A stretch of 51,953 nucleotides of DNA from Mesorhizobium sp. SARCC-RB16n (GTDB taxonomy: Bacteria; Pseudomonadota; Alphaproteobacteria; Rhizobiales; Rhizobiaceae). The notes beneath the pieces were generated by a model. It saw only the letters and a program-made list of their open reading frames with translations. It did no database searches and had not been told where the DNA came from. Both the position numbers and the translations under genes were made by a program. The stretch covers positions 1 through 51,953 of the forward strand of contig NZ_ML703282.1 in the NCBI RefSeq assembly GCF_008520305.1, read 5' to 3'. This document shows, piece after piece, positions 45,554 through 51,953 of the stretch (the stretch's first letter is position 1; the number at the start of each line of letters is the position of its first letter).

Positions 45554-46813
45554 CTAAAGGTCGCGATCGGCGGCCGCCGTGGCGCGGGCGAGCAGCAGCG
45601 CGCGTTCCCTGTCGTTGCCGGTCAATTGGGCGGCCTGGCGGAACGCGGCACTGGCTTCCGCCTGGTGGCCGAGCTTCTCCAGGAGATCGCCGCGCACCGT
45701 GGGAAGGAGATGAGAGTCCTTCAGGCGCGGTTCGTCCTTCAGCGCCTCGACGATGGCGAGGCCTTGCGCCGGGCCGAACGCCATGCCGACCGCCACGGCG
45801 CGGTTGATTTCGACGATGGGTGAGGGGGCCGAGAGCGCAAGCGCCTGATAGTAGGCCGATATCGCGATCCAGTCAGTGTCGGCTGATGTCACCGCGCGGG
45901 CGTGGCAGGCCGCGATCATCGCCTGCAGCAGATAGGGGCCAGGCGCTGATGTCAGGGCCATGGCGCGGTTCAGGCCGTCGAGGCCGCTCCGGATGAGTGA
46001 CCAGTTCCACCGGCCGCGGTCCTGGTCGAGCAGCAGGATCGGGTCGCCCGTTGCGCTGGTGCGGGCCGCGAAGCGCGAGGCGTTGAATTCCATCAGCGAC
46101 ACCAGCCCGTGCACCTCGGGCTCATCAGGCATCAGCGCCGCCAATGAGCGGCCGAGGCGCAGTGCTTCGCCGCACAGATCGGCGCGCAGCCAGTCCGGTC
46201 CGGCGGTCGCCACATAGCCCTCGTTGAATATGAGATAAACCACCTCCAGCACGGCGGCGAGGCGGTCGTGCCGCTCTTCCGCGCGTGGCGTCTCGAACGG
46301 GATGGCGGCATCGCGAAGGGTTCGCTTGGCGCGCACGATGCGCTGTGCGGCGGTGGCTTCGGGCACCAGGAAGGCGCGGGCGATCTGCGGCGTCGACAGT
46401 CCGCCCAAGAGCCGCAGGGCCAGTGCGGCGCGCTGCTCGGCTGGCAATACCGGATGGCAAGCGGTGAAGATCAATCGCAGCAGATCGTCGTCGATATCCT
46501 CGTCAAGCGCTGCCTCGATGTCGGGCATCTCGCGCTCCAGTTCGGTAAGGTCGATGGCGAGTTCGCGATGCTTGCCGTCGATCATGGTGGTGCGGCGCAG
46601 CCGGTCGAGCGCGCGGTTCCTGGCGACTTCGGTCAGCCAAGCGGCCCGATTGCGCGGGATGCCGTCGCGAGGCCAGCGCTCCAGCGCCTGCACGAAGGCA
46701 TCCTGCGCGATTTCCTCGGCCAGCCCGACATCCCGGAGAGTGCGGGCGAGCCTGGCGGTGAGCTTCGGCTGCTCGATCCGCCAGACCGCTTCCATGGTGG
46801 CTGTGGCCGTCAA
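45554..46813 (-). CDS. ECF sigma factor with C-terminal TPR-like domain (ECF42 type)
   Basis: A 419-residue extracytoplasmic-function sigma factor. Region 2 (LAEEIAQDAFVQALERWPRDGIP, RNRALDRLRR) and region 4 (LALRLLGGLSTPQIARAFLVPEATAAQRI) are intact. Unlike classic ECFs it has a roughly 230-residue C-terminal extension of helical TPR type (AACHARAVTSADTDWIAISAYYQALAL), the hallmark of the ECF42 group. The gene overlaps its DGPF-protein neighbour by four bases (TTGA), so the start may be TTG 46813; ATG 46795 is the alternative. Partner genes and promoter motif agree with ECF42. What triggers it is unknown. Confidence 0.88.
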   Translation of the reverse strand: MTATATMEAVWRIEQPKLTARLARTLRDVGLAEEIAQDAFVQALERWPRDGIPRNRAAWLTEVARNRALDRLRRTTMIDGKHRELAIDLTELEREMPDIEAALDEDIDDDLLRLIFTACHPVLPAEQRAALALRLLGGLSTPQIARAFLVPEATAAQRIVRAKRTLRDAAIPFETPRAEERHDRLAAVLEVVYLIFNEGYVATAGPDWLRADLCGEALRLGRSLAALMPDEPEVHGLVSLMEFNASRFAARTSATGDPILLLDQDRGRWNWSLIRSGLDGLNRAMALTSAPGPYLLQAMIAACHARAVTSADTDWIAISAYYQALALSAPSPIVEINRAVAVGMAFGPAQGLAIVEALKDEPRLKDSHLLPTVRGDLLEKLGHQAEASAAFRQAAQLTGNDRERALLLARATAAADRDL

Positions 46814-47214
46814 TCTGTCAGCTCGCCGAAGCTTTCCACCACCTTCTGGACGTCCTCGGGAAATTCGCTCATTTCAAAGACCTGGCGGATTTCGATCACG
46901 TCATTCTCCCCGGCGGGGCAGCGGCGGGCCCATTCGATGGCCTCCTCGCGCGAGCGCACATCGATCACCCAATAGCCGCCAAGAACTTCCTTGACCTCCG
47001 CAAAGGGACCGTCCGTGACGACGGGCTTGCCGCCCTTGTAGCTGACCCGCGCCCCGGCGGACGGCGGATGCAGTCCGTCGAGCGCCAGCAGCACGCCGGC
47101 TTTCTTCAGCTCTTGATTGTATTTCATCATCCCTTCCACCGCCTCGGCGCCGGGCATGACATCGGGCGCCGCCTCCGCGTAGCCGCCGGGGATCATCAGC
47201 ATCATGAACCGCAT
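46810..47214 (-). CDS. DGPF/YCII-domain protein, ECF42 partner
   Basis: A 134-residue YCII-related protein with the DGPF motif (VVTDGPFAEVKEVLGGYWV) and an N-terminal RFMMLMIPGGY core. Such small proteins are encoded beside ECF42 sigma factors and are their main targets; they may act as enzymes or regulators. AAGGAG precedes ATG 47214. The stop overlaps the start of the sigma factor gene. A sequence matching the ECF42 promoter stands 36 bases upstream (47250-47276). Confidence 0.92.
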   Translation of the reverse strand: MRFMMLMIPGGYAEAAPDVMPGAEAVEGMMKYNQELKKAGVLLALDGLHPPSAGARVSYKGGKPVVTDGPFAEVKEVLGGYWVIDVRSREEAIEWARRCPAGENDVIEIRQVFEMSEFPEDVQKVVESFGELTD

Positions 47215-47249
47215 GGTCTTTCTCCTTGGTTGGGTTGGTTCGATCATAT

Positions 47250-47276
47250 GACGAACGGGCGATGGCGGAATCGACA
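47250..47276 (-). promoter_or_regulatory. ECF42-type promoter of the DGPF-sigma operon
   Basis: On the minus strand TGTCGA (plus 47271-47276) is followed after exactly 17 bases by CGTC (plus 47250-47253). Published ECF42 work in Streptomyces gave a -35 of TGTCGA and a -10 of CGA/TC as I recall it, so this site fits self-activation. The distance to ATG 47214 is 35 bases. Confidence 0.7.
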
Positions 47277-47432
47277 TGCACGGCAAAAAAGTTCAGGTCG
47301 CCAGCAGTTCAGGTCCCCAGTGATACAGGTCCTCGGTCATGCCACAAGCCGGCATGGTTGGACCGCCATATCGGCGGGGCTGCCATCTGGCCCCGCCGGT
47401 CCGCCCTGATATATCCGGCTGCGATCCATCAC

Positions 47433-48359
47433 ATGAGGGGCCTCGTGAAGTCATCCAGCCTGGCAGGCGCCGTTTCTCCCATGGTCCCGGTGCTTGTCTG
47501 CGGGCTCGGCATCTTCCTTCTGTCGGGCATGGACGCGGCGATGAAGGTCCTGGTCCTGGCGGTCGGCGTCTACAACACGGTGCTGTGGCGCAGCATGCTC
47601 GCGACCGTGGTTGCGGGCGCCGGCTGGTCGGCGGGGCCGCGGACGCTGCCCGCGCCTTCCGTGCTCAGGCTGCATGCACTGCGTGCCGTGGTCGTCGGCT
47701 TTGTCCTGCTGTCCTTCTTCTGGGGGCTCGCCAGGCTGCCGCTGGCGGAGGCGATCGGGCTCAGTTTCGTAGCACCGCTGTTTGCCCTGCTGCTGGCCGC
47801 GCTGCTGCTGGGCGAACGGATACAGCGTCAGGCTATCTGGGCCTCATTGGCCGGCATAGCGGGTGTCGCAATCATCGTGGGTGGCCAGTTCGGGCAGGCG
47901 AGCCATGCCAGGGATGCCGTGCTCGGCACGGCGGCGGTGCTGGTATCGACGGTGTTCTACGCCTACAACCTGATCCTTGCGCGGCAGCAGGCGCTGGTGG
48001 CCAAACCGATCGAGATCATGCTGTTCCAGAACCTTTGCGTGGCGGTCATCCTCGGTCTCGCCGCACCCTGGCTTGCCATTGCCCTGCCAAGCGAGCTCTG
48101 GCTTCCGCTCGCCGGGGTGACGGCGCTGTCGCTCGCCGGCCAGTTCCTGATGAGCTGGGCCTACGCGCGTGCCGAGGCGCAATATCTGATCCCCACCGAA
48201 TACTCAGCCTTCATCTGGGCGATCGCGCTTGGCTTCCTCTTCTTCGACGAGGCGGTGACCTGGACCACGCTGGCGGGAGCGGGCCTTATCGTAACGAGTT
48301 GCCTGATCGCGGCGCGTTCAAATCCCAGGCTTGCCGAACCGATCGAGGCCGCTGTCTGA
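47433..48359 (+). CDS. EamA/DMT-superfamily transporter
   Basis: A 308-residue inner-membrane transporter with about ten helices arranged as two EamA repeats: the first begins VLVCGLGIFLLSGMDAAMK, the second AVLGTAAVLVSTVFYAYNL. LGERIQRQAIWASLAGIAGV and LFFDEAVTWTTLAGAGLI are the usual repeat ends. It probably exports a small metabolite. ATG 47433 starts the first helix; the ribosome site is weak. It is divergent from the DGPF-sigma operon. Confidence 0.9.
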   Translation: MRGLVKSSSLAGAVSPMVPVLVCGLGIFLLSGMDAAMKVLVLAVGVYNTVLWRSMLATVVAGAGWSAGPRTLPAPSVLRLHALRAVVVGFVLLSFFWGLARLPLAEAIGLSFVAPLFALLLAALLLGERIQRQAIWASLAGIAGVAIIVGGQFGQASHARDAVLGTAAVLVSTVFYAYNLILARQQALVAKPIEIMLFQNLCVAVILGLAAPWLAIALPSELWLPLAGVTALSLAGQFLMSWAYARAEAQYLIPTEYSAFIWAIALGFLFFDEAVTWTTLAGAGLIVTSCLIAARSNPRLAEPIEAAV

Positions 48360-48376
48360 GGGCAGCGTCCGCTGCA

Positions 48377-48550
48377 AACAGTCAGCCCGCCACTTCGCGG
48401 TGGCCGCTGGACGGGCAGGCGGCGATCAGCTTTGTCGACACCGCGGCCGACGAGATCGACGACCTCGAAGCGCCAAGCGGCGGGTCGACGCGTTATTTCC
48501 GGAGCATTGCACGGCTTCGCCAGAAAGCAGAGAGCGCTCTGGGTGACCTG
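48377..48550 (+). pseudogene. Coding-like segment without start
   Basis: In the frame beginning CAAACAGTCAG the segment reads TSRWPLDGQAAISFVDTAAD and continues DDLEAPSGGSTRYFRSIARL with GC-rich third positions like real genes. No start codon precedes it: the frame goes back into the EamA gene. It looks like the C-terminal part of a lost gene, or a small protein with a lost start. No family is recognised. Confidence 0.35.
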
Positions 48551-48555
48551 AAAAC

Positions 48556-48815
48556 AGGGATGGTCGCAAGTATATTTTCCCGTATTATGAAATTTTTATT
48601 AAATATTTTTCCAGCCTTGTTACGATTTGTGGACCATTTTTCGGTCTGTTGTGCTGTCCGTTAAGAAAATATCACGGAATGGCCGATGCAATGGCAGACT
48701 ATATGGCAAGTTCCTGGAACGATATCGAGCATGGCAACGTTGGTCGGGGTGCGGCCGGCCGGAAGTCGTGTCGAAGGATCAAAGCAGGCCAGGCATCACG
48801 AGAAGGGTTTATCCG
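48556..48815 (+). promoter_or_regulatory. AT-rich promoter region of the GH16 gene
   Basis: The stretch 48570-48620 (ATTTTCCCGTATTATGAAAT and TTTTTATTAAATATTTTTCC) is by far the most AT-rich of the window. It precedes the GH16 gene by about 200 bases and is probably a promoter or regulator-binding site; an exact -35/-10 cannot be fixed. Confidence 0.5.
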
Positions 48816-50297
48816 ATGAGCTTCTTCGTCAACGCCGTAGGTGCTCCTCTTCCCTATAGCGGCGCTTCCAACCATTGGTTCTCGGCGTCAGGGTCCGGGC
48901 CGGACTTGTACGGCAGCGCGGGAAACGACTCGTTCTATGGAGTAGGCAGTGTCAACGTCACCATGCATGGTGGCACGGGCGATGACATCTATTACCTCTA
49001 TGGAGCGGGCAACAAGGTTGCCGAGGCCGCCGGGGCGGGGATCGACACGATCAGCACATGGATGAGCTACAAGCTCCCCGACAACGTCGAGAACCTCATC
49101 GTTACAAACCCCAATAACTACGCCTTCGGAAATGGGTTGGACAACATCATCACCGCCAAGGCCGGGCACCAGACGTTGGACGGCGGCCGGGGAAATGACG
49201 TTCTGATCGACGGCGGCGGCGGTTACGACACGTTCATCGTCTCGAAAGGCAATGGAAGCGACCTGATCGCGAATTTTGCCGCCACCGACACGGTCCGACT
49301 CAATGGCTATGGGTTTACGTCGTTCGACGCCATCCATTCCAACATGATCCAGGCGGGATCGAACGTGCTGTTGAACCTTGGATCCGGCGAGATCCTCGAG
49401 TTCAAGGACACGACCATCGACAAGATGCAGCCCGGCCAGTTCGAATTGCCGATCGACATGTCCGCAATGAAGCTGTCCTTCAGCGACGACTTCAACACGC
49501 TAAATCTTCACAATGCCCAAGGCGGCACATGGGACACCAATTTCGCATGGGGAGCGCCGAACGGCAGCACGTTGAGCGACAATGCCGAGCTGCAATGGTA
49601 TATCAACGCCAATTACGCACCGACGAGTTCCGTCCACCCATTCAGCGTCGGTAACGGCGTGCTCACCATCACCGCGGCGCAGGCGCCGGCGGACATCAAG
49701 CCTCTCATCAACAATTACGAATACACGTCCGGCGTCCTGACGACGCATGACTCGTTCTCGCAGACCTATGGCTATTTCGAAATGCGGGCCGACCTGCCCG
49801 AGAACGCCGGCGCCTGGCCGGCCTTCTGGCTGCTGCCGGAAGACGGCTCGTGGCCGCCGGAACTGGATGTGGTGGAAACGCGCGGGCAGGACCCGAACTC
49901 GTTGATCATGACGGCGCACTCGAATCAAACGGGAACGCATACCAAGGTGTCGTCGACGGTGAATACCATGGACACCGCGGGCTTCCACACATATGGCGTG
50001 CTGTGGACGCCGGAAAAGCTCGTCTGGACTTATGATGGTGTTCAGGTCGCGGAAGCGGCGACGCCGTCCGACATGAACAAGCCCATGTACATGCTGGTCA
50101 ATCTCGCGGTCGGCGGTTTCGCTGGCTCGCCGCCCGATCATCTGGCCACGCCGGCCGAGATGAAGATCGACTACATCCGCGCCTACACGCTGGACAACGC
50201 GCCGGCGAGCGCTCTGCACATCACAAGCAGCACCGCCACGCACAGCATCGCCAATAGCACGCTGCACAACGGCTCCGAATTCGGAGGCCACGCGTAA
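48816..50297 (+). CDS. Secreted GH16 glycanase with RTX repeats (ExsH-like)
   Basis: A 493-residue extracellular endo-beta-glycanase. Residues about 25-140 hold hemolysin-type calcium-binding repeats (HGGTGDDIYYLYG; LDGGRGNDVLIDGGGGYDT), and the C-terminal half is a GH16 domain with catalytic ELDVVE (ExDxxE) at about 346-351 and Trp-rich AGAWPAFWLLP. This architecture matches Sinorhizobium ExsH, which trims succinoglycan and leaves the cell by the PrsDE type I system. There is no Sec signal, as expected. The type I ABC gene starts 36 bases downstream. ATG 48816 (MSFFVNAVG) follows GAAGGG. The polysaccharide is inferred. Confidence 0.9.
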   Translation: MSFFVNAVGAPLPYSGASNHWFSASGSGPDLYGSAGNDSFYGVGSVNVTMHGGTGDDIYYLYGAGNKVAEAAGAGIDTISTWMSYKLPDNVENLIVTNPNNYAFGNGLDNIITAKAGHQTLDGGRGNDVLIDGGGGYDTFIVSKGNGSDLIANFAATDTVRLNGYGFTSFDAIHSNMIQAGSNVLLNLGSGEILEFKDTTIDKMQPGQFELPIDMSAMKLSFSDDFNTLNLHNAQGGTWDTNFAWGAPNGSTLSDNAELQWYINANYAPTSSVHPFSVGNGVLTITAAQAPADIKPLINNYEYTSGVLTTHDSFSQTYGYFEMRADLPENAGAWPAFWLLPEDGSWPPELDVVETRGQDPNSLIMTAHSNQTGTHTKVSSTVNTMDTAGFHTYGVLWTPEKLVWTYDGVQVAEAATPSDMNKPMYMLVNLAVGGFAGSPPDHLATPAEMKIDYIRAYTLDNAPASALHITSSTATHSIANSTLHNGSEFGGHA

Positions 50298-50332
50298 GGT
50301 TCCGGGATCATGCAGCGGTGGGGAAAGCGGCA

Positions 50333-51953
50333 ATGACTGGACCGTCGGGCCTGCGTCCGGTCTTCATGCGCGCCATCGCCGATGTCGGTGTCTTCTCGCT
50401 ATTGATCAACATCCTGCTGTTGGTGCTTCCGCTCTACCTGCTGCAGGTCTATGACCGCGTGCTGCCGTCCTCCAGCGTCGAGACGCTCGTCTATCTTTCG
50501 GGCATCGCGGTTCTCGCGCTCGCCTTTCTCGGCCTGCTGGACGCGATCCGGGCCGTTTACACGCAGCGCGTCGCGGCGACCGTCGACCGGAAGCTGGGCG
50601 CCAGCACCTTCGCCATTTCGCTCGGCGCAAAATATGCCGGCGGCCTGTCGCCGCTGCGCGACCTCGCTTCTGTCTGCGCCTTCATCAGGTCGCGCGGCGT
50701 GGCGGTGCTGTTCGACCTGCCCTTCGCGCCGGTCTTCCTCGCCTTGCTCTATCTAATCCATCCGGTGCTGTTCTGGGTGACGGTCGCCGGCGCGGTGCTT
50801 CTGCTATTCCTGGTCGTGGCCAACCAGCTTGCCATCGGCAGGAACGACGCCTTGTCCACGGAGCGTTCGGCTCTGGCCAGCCAGGCGGAACAGGCCTTTA
50901 CCCGCAATGCGGAGACGCTGCACGCCATGGGCATGGTGGACAACGCTTCGCGGGTCTGGGGACGGCATGTGGCGGCGGCGCTCACCTTCCATGACCGTTC
51001 CTCGAGCGCCAATGCGATTTTCAGCGGCGCCTCGCGGGCGTTGCGCATGATGCTGCAACTGGCGATCCTTGGCGCTGGCGCATGGCTGGTGCTTCAGGGG
51101 CAGATGACGGCCGGCATGATCTTCGCCTCGTCGCTGGTATCGTCGCGTGCGCTGCAGCCGCTCGACCAGCTGATCGGCGCATGGCGGCAGATCGCCGACG
51201 CCAGGCGAGCGTGGGCACGGCTGGAAAAAGCGCTTGCGGCGCGTCCGGCCGAGGCGCGGAAATTGATCCTGCCCGATCCGGCAGGCGCGATTTCCGCGCA
51301 GGACGTTTTCTTTATGCCGCCGAATGCCCGGCCCGGCACGGAGCCTATCCTCAAGCGGCTGACCTTTGCCATCGGCGCCGGCGAAGCGTTGGCCATCGTC
51401 GGCCCCAGTGGCGCCGGCAAATCGACGCTGGCGCGATTGCTTGTGGGCGCTGCCCAACCGACCGGCGGCTCGATCAGGATCGACGGCGCCGACCTCGGGA
51501 GCTGGGACGAAAGCCAGCTCGGAAAGCATGTCGGCTATCTCGCGCAGGAGGTCGAGCTCTTTCCGGGATCGATCGCGCAAAACGTCGCCCGCTTCGACCC
51601 GGAGGCGGACGATGCCGCGATCGTCGAGGCGGCAAGGCGCGCCCAGGCGCATGAGCTGATCCTGGCGCAGCGCGACGGCTACCAGACCATGATCGGCCCG
51701 TCGGACAGGGCGCTGTCGGGCGGCGAGCGCCAGCGAATCGGGTTGGCGCGCGCCTTCTACGGCAATCCGCGGTTCCTGGTGCTCGACGAGCCCAGCTCCC
51801 ACCTCGACGGTAGCGGCGAGGCCGCGCTCGAGGCGGTGCTTTCGGCCGCACGGGCGGCCGGCGTCACGGTCATCGTGATCACCCATCAGCCCTCGATCGC
51901 CGCCGCTTGCGACCGCGTCATGCTTTTGCGCGGCGGCATGATCGAAGCCTTCG
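50333..51953 (+). CDS. Type I secretion ABC exporter (PrtD/PrsD type), 3'-truncated by the window
   Basis: At least 540 codons; the gene runs off the window. It begins MTGPSGLRPVFMRAI and has the PrtD-like transmembrane domain (VFSLLINILLLVLPLYLLQV, then a helix near FLALLYLIHPVLFW) followed by the nucleotide-binding domain: Walker A GPSGAGKS (about 360), Q-loop VGYLAQEVELFPGS, signature LSGGERQR and Walker B FLVLDEPSSHLD. It should form the inner-membrane energiser of a type I system; the GH16-RTX protein 36 bases upstream is the obvious substrate. A membrane-fusion protein (HlyD/PrsE type) is expected just past the end. Confidence 0.93.
   Translation, partial: MTGPSGLRPVFMRAIADVGVFSLLINILLLVLPLYLLQVYDRVLPSSSVETLVYLSGIAVLALAFLGLLDAIRAVYTQRVAATVDRKLGASTFAISLGAKYAGGLSPLRDLASVCAFIRSRGVAVLFDLPFAPVFLALLYLIHPVLFWVTVAGAVLLLFLVVANQLAIGRNDALSTERSALASQAEQAFTRNAETLHAMGMVDNASRVWGRHVAAALTFHDRSSSANAIFSGASRALRMMLQLAILGAGAWLVLQGQMTAGMIFASSLVSSRALQPLDQLIGAWRQIADARRAWARLEKALAARPAEARKLILPDPAGAISAQDVFFMPPNARPGTEPILKRLTFAIGAGEALAIVGPSGAGKSTLARLLVGAAQPTGGSIRIDGADLGSWDESQLGKHVGYLAQEVELFPGSIAQNVARFDPEADDAAIVEAARRAQAHELILAQRDGYQTMIGPSDRALSGGERQRIGLARAFYGNPRFLVLDEPSSHLDGSGEAALEAVLSAARAAGVTVIVITHQPSIAAACDRVMLLRGGMIEAF

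Noticed and set aside
48300-48340. tRNA-like T-loop (GTTCAAATCCC)
   Set aside because: It lies inside the EamA gene and has no matching acceptor, D or anticodon arms.

Overview
The window is high-GC alphaproteobacterial chromosomal DNA. Several things point to Rhizobiales, most likely Mesorhizobium or a close relative: a BA14K-family protein, a DUF1127 protein, a DUF2778/Tlde1 protein, paired cold-shock genes, a long UvrB, and the family-typical intergenic palindromes (a 'GATCATGC' type and an 'ATCTCCCCC...GGGGGAGAT' type). The organism call is an inference from gene content. I found no rRNA, tRNA, CRISPR array, phage or transposase. Most genes look like stable chromosomal housekeeping or envelope genes, and accessory signals are limited to higBA and small palindromic repeats.

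Layout. 1-7.3 kb: a GT4 glycosyltransferase, a MarR / OmpR-type regulator / histidine kinase cluster (petP-petR-like) divergent from a branched-chain aminotransferase, a glycine-rich membrane protein, a metallo-beta-lactamase hydrolase and a BA14K protein. 7.3-13.7 kb: two cold-shock genes with related leaders, a double-Kazal lipoprotein, an FMN reductase, a TPR-sulfotransferase, DUF1428, VOC and DUF1127 proteins, and higBA. 13.7-20.5 kb: an ABC-F ATPase preceded by a candidate leader peptide with stem-loop, uvrB carrying an in-frame repeat, and a Tlde1-like protein. 20.9-25.5 kb: an unusual translationally coupled trio (PCMT-like protein with a Tat-like signal, a 900-residue membrane SAM-fold protein, and a secreted alpha/beta hydrolase). 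25.6-36.4 kb: mostly exported or membrane proteins of unknown function, plus CapA-like, DUF3137, DUF2314, DUF1344 and a Tat-type FAD oxidoreductase. 37.1-43 kb: a YegS-like lipid kinase, a tightly overlapped catabolic operon (GMC oxidoreductase, enolase-superfamily dehydratase, hydroxyacid dehydrogenase) and purC. 43-48.4 kb: a large hairpin element, a YciA thioesterase, a frameshifted exported-protein relic, a divergent hxlR/FMN-reductase pair, an ECF42-like sigma factor with its DGPF partner, and an EamA transporter. 48.8 kb to the end: an RTX-bearing GH16 glycanase next to a type I secretion ABC exporter that runs off the window.

The strongest leads are: the leader peptide and hairpin in front of the ABC-F gene; a TGTCGA-N17-CGTC promoter that fits self-activation of the ECF42-like module; the Tat-PCMT / membrane-SAM / hydrolase trio; a repeat translated inside UvrB; a 40-bp perfect inverted repeat between purC and yciA; a 13-bp-arm hairpin in the 20.5-20.97 kb gap; and two decayed genes (43.9 and 48.4 kb) that escape simple gene calling.
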